From Ruminococcus sp. (GTDB lineage: Bacteria; Bacillota; Clostridia; Oscillospirales; Ruminococcaceae): a stretch of DNA of 64,000 bases. The DNA lies in NCBI RefSeq assembly GCF_019423705.1, contig NZ_JAHZAX010000009.1, forward strand, positions 1 to 64,000, written 5' to 3'. The position numbers and the translations under genes were made by a program. The notes beneath the pieces were generated by a model. That model did no database searches. It was not told the DNA's origin and saw only the letters and a program-made list of their open reading frames with translations. This document shows positions 23,743 through 31,160 of the stretch, piece after piece (position 1 is the stretch's first letter; each line of letters opens with the position of its first letter).

Positions 23743-23752
23743 TTACTGCATT

Positions 23753-23783
23753 ATCATAATAGCACATAACTTTTCACTTGTCA
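23753..23783 (-). promoter_or_regulatory. Promoter of cro (early lytic promoter)
   Basis: On the minus strand TTGACA (23778-23783 on plus), a 17-base spacer and TATTAT. The -35 adjoins the operator at 23784-23798. Confidence 0.8.
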
Positions 23784-23798
23784 ATAGCATTTTGCAAC
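23784..23798. promoter_or_regulatory. Phage operator O2, imperfect
   Basis: ATAGCATTTTGCAAC matches the 15-base operator in 12 positions, with one perfect arm. It adjoins the -35 of the cro promoter. Confidence 0.7.
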
Positions 23799-23824
23799 AT
23801 TTTTTTATTTTTTTCAAAAAAGCT

Positions 23825-23854
23825 ATTGCATTATGCAATTTAATGTGATATAAT
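23825..23854 (+). promoter_or_regulatory. Promoter of cI with embedded operator O1
   Basis: ATTGCATTATGCAAT (23825-23839) is a perfect 15-base palindrome. Its TTGCAT is also the -35 hexamer, followed by a 17-base spacer and TATAAT (23849-23854). Repressor binding here would shut off its own gene. Confidence 0.85.
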
Positions 23855-23882
23855 CATTATAACGAAAGCAGGTGAGCAAGAT

Positions 23883-24548
23883 TTGAATACCGTAGAAATT
23901 GGAAATAGAATAAAAGCTGCAAGAGAAGAAAAAGGACTTACACAAGAAGAACTTGGTATCCGTCTTGGATTGAACAAATCAACTATCCAAAGATATGAGG
24001 CAGGAAAAATTCTCAGAATAAAATTACCTGTTCTTGAATCAATCGCTATTGAGTTGAATGTTAATCCTGAATATCTTGCATTAAAAACTGATGATCCTAG
24101 CCCTAAACATTCTTCTCATATTATAGACTCCAACGCAACCATACTCCCGCAAGACAACGTACATATAATACCTATATATGAGAGCGTGTCGGCTGGTTTT
24201 GGTGCTTATGCTGACGATTATGTTGTAGGCTATATGCCGCTTTATATCGTCAGCGAGGAAGAAGCTAAGAATACAATGTGCATTGTCGTTTCGGGGGACA
24301 GTATGTATCCGAAGATAGAGAACGGCGACAAGATACAAGTATTAAGGCAGGACTGGGCTGAGGACGGACAGGTAGTTGTTGCCCTTATCGACGGCGAAAA
24401 CGGCGTCGTGAAGAAAATCAAGTATTCTGATGACAAGATAACCCTTGTATCATTCAATCCCGAATATCAGCCGAGAGAGTTTGTCGGTGCAGAAAGAGAC
24501 CGCATAAGAATACTCGGCATTGTAAAAACAGTTATAAAATCCTTATAA
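23883..24548 (+). CDS. CI/LexA-type phage repressor
   Basis: A 221-residue protein from a TTG start with AGGTGA upstream. Residues 1-65 are an XRE helix-turn-helix (IKAAREEKGLTQEELGIRLG, then NKSTIQRYEAG); residues about 95-221 are an S24 peptidase domain with the Ala-Gly cleavage site in ESVSAGFGAY, the nucleophile in SGDSMYP and the Lys in VVKKIKY. It should hold the prophage silent and cut itself when RecA is activated by DNA damage. It represses both itself and cro through the palindromes upstream. Confidence 0.95.
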   Translation: MNTVEIGNRIKAAREEKGLTQEELGIRLGLNKSTIQRYEAGKILRIKLPVLESIAIELNVNPEYLALKTDDPSPKHSSHIIDSNATILPQDNVHIIPIYESVSAGFGAYADDYVVGYMPLYIVSEEEAKNTMCIVVSGDSMYPKIENGDKIQVLRQDWAEDGQVVVALIDGENGVVKKIKYSDDKITLVSFNPEYQPREFVGAERDRIRILGIVKTVIKSL

Positions 24549-24550
24549 TA

Positions 24551-24590
24551 AAAAAAATCCCCGTCAGCACCGCAAATACTGACAGGGATA
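24551..24590 (-). terminator. Inverted repeat between cI and the TM2 gene
   Basis: CCCTGTCAG and CTGACGGGG pair on the minus strand and are followed by seven T on that strand. No minus-strand gene ends here, so it may stop antisense transcripts into cI or act weakly in both directions. Confidence 0.5.
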
Positions 24591-24703
24591 GCACACAGAA
24601 TTTTCTCCTGCATGATTACAAATACATTATATCACCAATTTAAGGCATTGTAAATGATTTCAATAAATTGTTTACAAATGTCGATTTATAGGGAGGAAAA
24701 ATT

Positions 24704-25096
24704 ATGACTTGTCCAAATTGTAAAGGTGAAAACGCACCAGGCGTGGCAGTATGTGAATATTGTGGTCACGAACTTCCGCAGCCACAGAAAATTGATAACC
24801 ACGTTGAGCATAACAGCAATATCGTTCAAAATATTACATACGTTACAAATGTCCGACAGGTAACGCCAAGAGCTCCTGAAAAACGATACAGCCCAAAAAG
24901 CAAAAGAACAGCCACCATACTATGCTTACTGACCTTTTTAGGCTTTGGCGGTTTGAATAGATTCTATGTTGGAAAAATCGGTACAGGAATATTATATTTA
25001 CTCACGATCGGTGGTTTCTTTATCGGAACAATATTCGACCTTGTAAAACTCTCAAAAGGTACATTCACCGATTCAAAAGGACTGGTATTAAAATAA
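24704..25096 (+). CDS. Zinc-ribbon TM2-domain protein
   Basis: A 130-residue protein. Residues 1-24 form a zinc ribbon (CPNCKGE...CEYCGHELP); a linker follows; residues about 70-130 are a TM2 domain with two membrane segments (ILCLLTFLGFGGLNRFYVGK and GILYLLTIGGFFIGTIFDLVKL, in two pieces each). TM2 proteins are widespread small membrane proteins of unclear role. It is expressed with the lysogeny genes, has GGGAGG before its ATG, and may be a cargo gene. Confidence 0.85.
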   Translation: MTCPNCKGENAPGVAVCEYCGHELPQPQKIDNHVEHNSNIVQNITYVTNVRQVTPRAPEKRYSPKSKRTATILCLLTFLGFGGLNRFYVGKIGTGILYLLTIGGFFIGTIFDLVKLSKGTFTDSKGLVLK

Positions 25097-25190
25097 AAAA
25101 ATCTCGCCCCCAAGTGCTACCAACACTCAGAGGCGAGCAGAGCGGATACTACCAATATCAGCTCAGAACGAACAAAACCCAATCACCACA

Positions 25191-25215
25191 AAAGGGCTTA
25201 TTCTGCCCTTTTATT
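25191..25215 (+). terminator. Terminator between TM2 gene and integrase
   Basis: AAAGGGC, TTATTCT loop, GCCCTTTT followed by ATTAT; ends the TM2 transcript about 95 bases after its stop. Confidence 0.7.
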
Positions 25216-25262
25216 ATACTGCATATTATTAAATATGTCAAGAAAATAGGAGGAAAAAATCA

Positions 25263-26720
25263 ATGAAGATCGCAGCGGCTTACGTTCGTGTTTCGACTGA
25301 AGAGCAAACAGAGCTGTCCCCTGACAGCCAGGTCAAGCTCATTCGTGAATACGCCAAGAAAAACGGCTATATCGTGCCGAAAGAATTTATCTTCCACGAT
25401 GACGGCATTTCGGGACGTTCCACCGCCAAGCGGCAGGGTTTTAATCAGATGATCGGCACAGCAAAGCTCAAGCCAAAACCCTTTGACGCTATACTGCTGT
25501 GGAAATTCAGTCGTTTTGCCCGCAATCGTGAAGACAGTATCGTCTATAAATCAATGCTCCGCAAACTTGGTATCGACGTCATTTCTATCTCCGAGAATGT
25601 AGGTGACGACAAAATGTCCGTGCTTATCGAGGCTATGATAGAAGCAATGGACGAGTATTACAGCATTAACCTTGCCGAAGAAGTCAAGCGTGGTATGACA
25701 GAGAAGTTCGGGCGTGGTCTGAAAGTTTCGGGGCCACCGCTGGGCTATGATATGAAGAACGGCGAATTTGTGGTCAATGAGCAGGGGGCCGAGATCGTCC
25801 GCCGCATTTTCGATATGTACGTCAACCAAGATATGGGCTACCTCAATATCGCCCGTGAGCTGAACGCTGAGGGCATACGCACCCTGCATGGCAATGATTT
25901 TGAGACCCGCACTATCGCTTACATCATCAAAAATCCCGTCTATATCGGTATGCAGCGTTGGACGCCCGGAGGAGGTGGCTCAAAGGGTCACTACCGCTCT
26001 GTTGCAGCCGAGAACGTTGTTGTAACGCAAGCTCACCACCCTGCCATTATCGACAAGGAGCTTTTTGAAAAGGCTCAACAGAAAGCCGCAAAGGCTCGCA
26101 GACCATACGAACGCAGTGGCTCCACCAAGCACGAGTATATGCTCAGAGGCTTACTGAAATGCAGTTCCTGTGGCTCAAACCTCACAATGGGGTCGATCAA
26201 AAGCGGCACTCTGCAATGCTATCAGTACGCTCACGGGCGGTGTAAGGAGTCCCATGCTATTACTATCGGTAAGATAGACAAGGCGGTCATAGAGGACATA
26301 CAGGGGCTTGTGGACGGCACAGCGACCGATTACAAGCTTGTTGACCAGTCCCCTGTCAAGCCGAAGAAAGACACATCCAAGTTTGAGACACAGCTTGAAC
26401 GAGAGCGAATGAAGCTTGAACGAGTGAAGGCGGCATATGCAGACGGCATTGACACGCTGGAGGAATACAAACGCAACAAGTCGGAAGTCCTCGCCAGCAT
26501 TGCAGAGCTGGAAAGCAAGCTCCGCCAAGCAAAGCCGCCCAAGCCACAGCCCACAGCCGACCGCCTGCCTGATCTGAAAGTCATGGCACAGGAAGTCCTC
26601 AAGGTCATAACCTCGCCTAATGCCACACCTGTGGAAAAGAACAACGCCCTTCGGAGTATTGTTGACAAAGTTGTCTTTGACCGCAAAACGTCAAGCATTG
26701 AAATGTATTACCTGTGTTGA
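25263..26720 (+). CDS. int: Large serine recombinase, prophage integrase
   Basis: A 485-residue large serine integrase. The N-terminal catalytic domain has AAYVRVSTEEQ with Ser11 as nucleophile, then DDGISGRSTAKRQGF and LLWKFSRFARNRED. The recombinase domain (about 155-270) contains PPLGYDMKNGEFVVNEQGA in two pieces; a zinc ribbon follows (CSSCGSNL...CYQYAHGRC, about 300-330) and a coiled coil (about 370-425). It joins phage and host sites in one direction, needing a partner protein for excision. The gene ends 40 bases before the cotJC fragment, placing the attachment site right there. Confidence 0.95.
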   Translation: MKIAAAYVRVSTEEQTELSPDSQVKLIREYAKKNGYIVPKEFIFHDDGISGRSTAKRQGFNQMIGTAKLKPKPFDAILLWKFSRFARNREDSIVYKSMLRKLGIDVISISENVGDDKMSVLIEAMIEAMDEYYSINLAEEVKRGMTEKFGRGLKVSGPPLGYDMKNGEFVVNEQGAEIVRRIFDMYVNQDMGYLNIARELNAEGIRTLHGNDFETRTIAYIIKNPVYIGMQRWTPGGGGSKGHYRSVAAENVVVTQAHHPAIIDKELFEKAQQKAAKARRPYERSGSTKHEYMLRGLLKCSSCGSNLTMGSIKSGTLQCYQYAHGRCKESHAITIGKIDKAVIEDIQGLVDGTATDYKLVDQSPVKPKKDTSKFETQLERERMKLERVKAAYADGIDTLEEYKRNKSEVLASIAELESKLRQAKPPKPQPTADRLPDLKVMAQEVLKVITSPNATPVEKNNALRSIVDKVVFDRKTSSIEMYYLC

Positions 26721-26790
26721 AACGGCGTATTTAGGCGGTTTTAGACTGGGTATAACTTTTTGAAGTCTGGTGGCCCCGATGGCGAACTAG
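26721..26790 (+). other. Probable right attachment site (attR) within cotJC
   Basis: Homology to CotJC begins abruptly at the codons for GGPDGEL (from 26769); bases before that have no CotJC similarity and continue the phage end. The crossover must therefore lie close to GGTGGCCCCGATGG. The exact core cannot be named because the matching left junction is outside the window. Confidence 0.75.
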
Positions 26791-27278
26791 GCGCAGCCCT
26801 GCGCTATCTCAACCAGCGTTATACCGCCCCCTGCCGTGAAGTCCAGGCAATACTCAACGATATCGGCACCGAGGAACTCGCCCATATGGAAATGATCGGC
26901 ACGATAATCTACCAGCTGACCAGAAATCTCTCGATGAAAGAGATCAAGGAAAGCGGCTTTGATACCTATTTCGCCGACCATACCACAGGCGTCTACCCTA
27001 TCGCAGCCTCGGGCGTGCCCTTCACCGCCGAGACCTTCCAATGCACAGGCGACGCTATCGCCGATATCCACGAGGATCTCGCCGCCGAGCAGAAAGCTCG
27101 CCTCACCTATGACAATATCCTCCGCCTTGCCGATGACCCCGACGTCCGTGACCCGATAAAATTTCTCCGTGAGCGTGAGATCGTCCATTACCAGCGCTTC
27201 GGCGAAGGTCTGCGGCTTATCCAAGATATGCTCGACAGCAAAAATTTCTATGCCTTCAACCCCAGCTTCGATAAATAA
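26760..27278 (+). pseudogene. cotJC: CotJC spore-coat protein, 5' end removed by prophage
   Basis: The frame from GGPDGELGAALRYLNQRY to the end is clearly CotJC, a manganese-catalase-fold spore coat protein: NDIGTEELAHMEMIGT, then AASGVPFTAETFQ, IHEDLAAEQKARLTY and FLREREIVHYQRFGE, with metal-ligand Glu/His pairs kept. Full-length CotJC has about 30 more residues at the N-terminus; here they are replaced by the phage end (a chance TTG, Lys, Ser). The missing part should lie beyond the prophage's left end. Unless the phage excises, the coat protein cannot be made whole. Confidence 0.9.
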
Positions 27279-27285
27279 TAACAAA

Positions 27286-27317
27286 AGCGGATCGCAATTT
27301 TGCAGTCCGCTTTTTTG
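27286..27317 (+). terminator. Terminator of cotJC
   Basis: AAGCGGATCGCAA pairs with TTGCAGTCCGCTT and is followed by TTTT, just after the cotJC stop. Confidence 0.85.
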
Positions 27318-27339
27318 TACATATTAAAAATCTTCCTTA

Positions 27340-28008
27340 TCAAGCTCCTTGCCGCTCTTGCTGACCTTTTTTGTTCAGCAGCAGCGAGAACGCCAGCGTC
27401 GCCACGATCAGCGCAACCATTACTATCACCGACTTGACCGTCAAATGCTTTAGCTGCGCACCGATGTACGTCTGCACCAGCATTTCAGGCATAACGCCCA
27501 GCAGCGAACCCAGCAGATACGGCCTGTATGGCATTCTCAGCGCCCCGTGTATCATCGAGACCACGTCCCCTGGCACGACCACCACTGCCCTTGAAATGTA
27601 TGAAGCGAACAAGTTGTTGTCGTGACCATAATTGACCATTTTCTGCACTTTCGGATACCGCCGCTCGACCACCCTTATAAGATCGCCGCCCGATATCCTG
27701 CCCACAAGGTACGGTATCGTGAAACACACCGCAAGCCCTGCAATGTTCAGCACAACCGCCACGCCGAATGGATATATCGCACCGATGGACACGAACAGCG
27801 CCGTCAGCGGAAACACCACCGATAGCGACTTCAACGCATAAAACCCAAGAAAGACCAGCGCCGCAAGCCACAAATTGTCAGGACAATAGCTGAGGATATC
27901 GCTGAAATCGTGCTCTTTCAGAAAGAAAATACAGCAAATTATTATCACGATCGTCAGCAGAAACGGCACGAACCGCCCGTATTTTCGCACAAATCTGTTC
28001 ATATCCAC
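27340..28008 (-). CDS. TVP38/TMEM64-family (DedA-like) membrane protein
   Basis: A 222-residue integral membrane protein of the VTT/SNARE-associated family: about six hydrophobic segments, with the conserved regions FVSIGAIYPFGVAVVLNIAG, then SRAVVVVPGDVVSMIHGALRM and YLLGSLLGVMPEML. Proteins of this family act in lipid scrambling or transport across membranes; the substrate here is unknown. It stands alone, converging with cotJC. Confidence 0.88.
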   Translation of the reverse strand: MDMNRFVRKYGRFVPFLLTIVIIICCIFFLKEHDFSDILSYCPDNLWLAALVFLGFYALKSLSVVFPLTALFVSIGAIYPFGVAVVLNIAGLAVCFTIPYLVGRISGGDLIRVVERRYPKVQKMVNYGHDNNLFASYISRAVVVVPGDVVSMIHGALRMPYRPYLLGSLLGVMPEMLVQTYIGAQLKHLTVKSVIVMVALIVATLAFSLLLNKKGQQERQGA

Positions 28009-28377
28009 CGCAGCACCACCCTTCCAAGCGTTTTTGTTACTGATATTATAACATAAACGCCACCAAAAATCAATTAAGATTAAATGAAAACTCTGTTAGT
28101 GCCTTGTCACTTTGCACTAAAATACGACCCACTCCTCCAAAGCCAGCGCAAATATGCGCTTTCAGATACATAAATCCGTACAATATAGTGCACAACTGCT
28201 GATGTTCAAAGTCGAAATTCGATGAATTTTGTATAAAGTGCCGTCAATTATTGTATAAATATTTAATATTTATGCTGAATATATTTAATAGATTTAATTT
28301 GTGTATAATTACTATTGCAATGTTTTCATAAAAATGGTATAATAATGCTATAAACTACAAAATAAGGGGTAATTTTT
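28009..28377. other. AT-rich intergenic region with one promoter
   Basis: A 369-base gap. It contains the promoter described at 28315-28343 and probably that of the TVP38 gene at its left end. I see no gene or clear repeat in the rest. Confidence 0.6.
28315..28343 (+). promoter_or_regulatory. Promoter of the 28378 small gene
   Basis: TTGCAA (28315-28320), 17-base spacer, TATAAT (28338-28343), 35 bases before the ATG. Confidence 0.75.
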
Positions 28378-28560
28378 ATGAGGTATTCGGTTTACAACAA
28401 AAAAATGCGCAAACTCGTCTTTGAAACTGACAGCCTTGACGAGGCGGAAAAATACGCCAGACGTGAAATAACCAAGTCAAGGCGCCACGCCATTTACGAC
28501 TGCGACCTTAAAACGTTCGATATGAAAGAGATACGAAAGGCGGCGAGATCGCCGAAATAA
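28378..28560 (+). CDS. Small basic protein, unknown
   Basis: A 60-residue protein, MRYSVYNKKMRKLVFETDSLDE..., with a beta start and a basic helix (EAEKYARREITKSRRHAIYD). It has a consensus promoter and AAGGGG before its ATG. The strand-helix plan with many Lys/Arg suggests nucleic-acid or protein binding; no family recognised. Confidence 0.65.
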   Translation: MRYSVYNKKMRKLVFETDSLDEAEKYARREITKSRRHAIYDCDLKTFDMKEIRKAARSPK

Positions 28561-28658
28561 TTCCCATAAAATTTTTTTCGCCAGCGGTTTTAATTCGCTC
28601 GTTTCTGTGCATTTTAATAGTATAAATACAAATATTGAAAAAGATCGGCGGTGAAAAT

Positions 28659-29108
28659 GTGGCGCAAAAGGCTTACAATTTACTTAAAATACTTACGCTC
28701 TTCTCTGTTGGCGCAATTTGCTATGGCTTTATGGAAATTTTAAATAGAGGCTATTCCCACATAACAATGGGTGTGCTAGGTGGCGCTTCCCTGCTGGTGA
28801 TACACATTCTCAATGGTGAGCGCAAAAAAGGCCTGCGGCTGTGGCTCGTGCTGGGGATATCCGCACTTTTCATTACGTCTATCGAGTTCCTTTCAGGGGA
28901 ATATCTCAACCGCTTTCTCGGTCTCGGCATATGGAGCTATGAGGAAATGCCGCTGAATTTCGACGGGCAGATATGCCTGCCCTTTGCTTTTTTGTGGTTC
29001 GGGCTATCCTATATCGGCGTTCTTGCGGACAATTTTCTGCGCAGGCGCATTTTCAAAGAGCAGAGCATTAAGACAATCAAACAAGATAAGCTCCCAGCCG
29101 CAGTATAA
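28659..29108 (+). CDS. CmpB-like (putative ABC-transporter type IV) membrane protein
   Basis: About 149 residues from GTG 28659, with GGCGGTG just upstream; the longer TTG frame lacks a ribosome site. Four membrane segments are visible (LLKILTLFSVGAICYGFMEI; TMGVLGGASLLVIHIL; LRLWLVLGISALFITSIEFL; LPFAFLWFGLSYIGVLADNF), and the motif EFLSGEYLNRFLGLGIWSYE followed by NFDGQICLPFAF in pieces marks the PF06541 family. Function of this family is poorly known. A terminator follows at 29124. Confidence 0.8.
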   Translation: MAQKAYNLLKILTLFSVGAICYGFMEILNRGYSHITMGVLGGASLLVIHILNGERKKGLRLWLVLGISALFITSIEFLSGEYLNRFLGLGIWSYEEMPLNFDGQICLPFAFLWFGLSYIGVLADNFLRRRIFKEQSIKTIKQDKLPAAV

Positions 29109-29123
29109 ATACAATAGTACAAT

Positions 29124-29166
29124 AAAACGGACTGACTGTCATCATAACAGCAGTCCGTTTTTTTTA
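29124..29166 (+). terminator. Terminator of the CmpB-like gene
   Basis: AAAACGGACTG and CAGTCCGTTTT flank a loop and run into eight T; it can also serve the convergent hydrolase gene. Confidence 0.85.
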
Positions 29167-29176
29167 CAATTTAATC

Positions 29177-30145
29177 TTAGTCTTTTGTGTACCACTTTTT
29201 CAGCACTTGCTCGCCAAGCTTGCCATATACCGTGAAATCACGGTTTTCCTTTGCCTTTTCGATAGGCGGCAAAATAGCCTTCCAATCCCACCAGAAATAT
29301 CCGCAGAACCAGTCGATATCCCAAGTGGCTTCCATTGCCGAGTCATAGAAGTCAGCCTGCTCCTGCTCGTCAAGGGGTTTGTCAAGTCTGTCGTGGAAAT
29401 CCCAAGGGTACTGGGTGCAGCCCTCTTCATTTCGCACGCCGATCTCGGCGAACATCAGCGGCTTGCCGAAATGCTGATGCGCCTTTTCAAGAGACTTTAC
29501 CACCTCAGCCCAACGGCTGCGCATTGCGTCTTTGCCCCTGTTTACGCCGTCTGTAACTGGATAGTAGCCCGAAATGCCGATAACGTCAACATCGCCCAGC
29601 CAGTCAAAACGCTCCTCATCGCCGTGATTTATGTTGTGCATAACAATGCCGCTGTAAACCTTTCTCACCTCGGCGATAAGCGCCTTGCACCTCTTTGACT
29701 GCTTGTCCATTCCTGCCATTTCGCAGCCCGTGCATATCATTTCACAGCCCAGCTTTTCCGCCAGCTTTGCGTAATGTATCATAAACGCCGTGTACGACCT
29801 GAACCACTTGTCCCAATATTCAGGGTTCTCAGGCGGAAAATCAATTCTCGCTCTCCAAGAATGGTCAAGGCAATCCACCATTGGCTTTAGGCAGACTTTC
29901 AGTCCCAATGACTTCGCCTTCTTCACAGCGCAAGCGATATCCTCGTCCGACTGCGTTCTCTCGTAATCACCGAAAACTCTCGTGCTTGCAAAGCTCTCCT
30001 GCCAAGCATTCGCAGGAATACATATCCAGTTCAGCCCGTTTGAAGCCAGTCGCTCCATTGACTTTTCAGCCGCCTCAGTCTGAAAATCCCCTCTCTTTGA
30101 GAAAAATCCCCAAGTGTAACCCTTGCAGCAAATATCTTTATTCAT
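29177..30145 (-). CDS. Glycoside hydrolase, GH113-like
   Basis: A 322-residue single-domain, cytoplasmic (no signal peptide) TIM-barrel hydrolase. Conserved strands include GYTWGFFSKRGDF, NWICIPANAWQES, LGLKVCLKPMVDCLDHSWRA, CEMICTGCEMAG with the likely acid/base Glu, DVIGISGYYPVTDG and KPLMFAEIGVR with the likely nucleophile Glu. GH113 members hydrolyse beta-mannans or related links. Being intracellular, it probably acts on imported oligosaccharides. It has no sugar transporter next to it. Substrate not determined. Confidence 0.8.
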   Translation of the reverse strand: MNKDICCKGYTWGFFSKRGDFQTEAAEKSMERLASNGLNWICIPANAWQESFASTRVFGDYERTQSDEDIACAVKKAKSLGLKVCLKPMVDCLDHSWRARIDFPPENPEYWDKWFRSYTAFMIHYAKLAEKLGCEMICTGCEMAGMDKQSKRCKALIAEVRKVYSGIVMHNINHGDEERFDWLGDVDVIGISGYYPVTDGVNRGKDAMRSRWAEVVKSLEKAHQHFGKPLMFAEIGVRNEEGCTQYPWDFHDRLDKPLDEQEQADFYDSAMEATWDIDWFCGYFWWDWKAILPPIEKAKENRDFTVYGKLGEQVLKKWYTKD

Positions 30146-30175
30146 TAAAAAACCTCTCTTCTATGTGTGGCGCAT

Positions 30176-31006
30176 TTAAACACCTTTATTTGTAAATACC
30201 CTTATGGAAAATCCGCAGGTCAGCTCCAGCCTGTCAACATTTTCAAGCCGTTTCACCGCTTGCTCAGGCGTTTTGTAAAAATAGGGCGTCATCGCAAACA
30301 GGTTCATAATATCCTCGTTGCTCTCCAGCGTGACGGGATATTCAAACACGATCTCCTCGCCCTCGTCGAATTTATTCAGTCCGTATACATTCGGCTTGTT
30401 CTCATAAGGCTGATCGTAAAGCACTTCCTTCAGCTCAAAAAGGTGCCTCGACGACGGAGATACCACTACGAGCTTTCCACCTGCTTTCAAAACTCTCGCA
30501 TACTCGTCGTTAGATACAGGCGCAAATGTGCACACCACAAGATCAGCAAAACCGTCGATAAAAGGCAGCTCAAAAGACGAAGCCACCGCAAAATCGCAGT
30601 TTTCCACCCCAGCTGTGTGAACTCTCGTCATACAATGTGCAACAGCCGCCTTTGAAATATCTATCCCGTAAAAATGCGCCGAGCCGATCGTCTTAGCATA
30701 GTTCACAGTAAAAAACCCCTCGCCGCAGCCGCTGTCGATAATATTCGGCGCTTTTACACCCTCGACAAGCTGTGCCATAACCTCAGCAATCTTTTGCGCC
30801 AAAGGCAGATAATAATTCCTGTCGAGAAAATCCGTCCTCGCCTTCACCATTTCAGCGTTATCACCGGCGTTTTTAGGATTACGCCCCCTTGTGGTCAAAA
30901 GGTTCACATAGCCCTTTCTCGCAACGTCAAAGCTATGCCCATTCTGACAATGCCAGACGTTATCAAGCCTTTTCAATCTCTTTTTGCATATCGGACAAAC
31001 ATACAT
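30176..31006 (-). CDS. rlmA: 23S rRNA (guanine-N1)-methyltransferase RlmA-type
   Basis: A 276-residue protein from ATG 31006, where AAGGTGA lies five bases upstream. The N-terminal zinc site CPICKKRLKR...CQNGHSFD is followed by ARKGYVNLLTTRGRNP, typical of RlmA, and a Rossmann methyltransferase with IIDSGCGEGFF and VCTFAPVSNDEYARVLK. It methylates a guanine in helix 35 of 23S rRNA using S-adenosylmethionine. Neighbouring, divergent ahcY removes the by-product. Confidence 0.9.
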   Translation of the reverse strand: MYVCPICKKRLKRLDNVWHCQNGHSFDVARKGYVNLLTTRGRNPKNAGDNAEMVKARTDFLDRNYYLPLAQKIAEVMAQLVEGVKAPNIIDSGCGEGFFTVNYAKTIGSAHFYGIDISKAAVAHCMTRVHTAGVENCDFAVASSFELPFIDGFADLVVCTFAPVSNDEYARVLKAGGKLVVVSPSSRHLFELKEVLYDQPYENKPNVYGLNKFDEGEEIVFEYPVTLESNEDIMNLFAMTPYFYKTPEQAVKRLENVDRLELTCGFSIRVFTNKGV

Positions 31007-31091
31007 ATAAATCACCTTGAACATTATAACACCTTGGTATGTTTTTTACAATGGATAATTTATTAATTTGCCCCTTTTGCGCCTATCCCCC

Positions 31092-31120
31092 TTGTCAAAA
31101 TTGCGGAAATAGGTTATAAT
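31092..31120 (+). promoter_or_regulatory. Promoter of ahcY
   Basis: TTGTCA (31092-31097), 17-base spacer, TATAAT (31115-31120), 40 bases before the start codon. Confidence 0.8.
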
Positions 31121-31160
31121 ATAAAGGTAACTGAAAATTAAACCGAAAGGAATTGATAAA

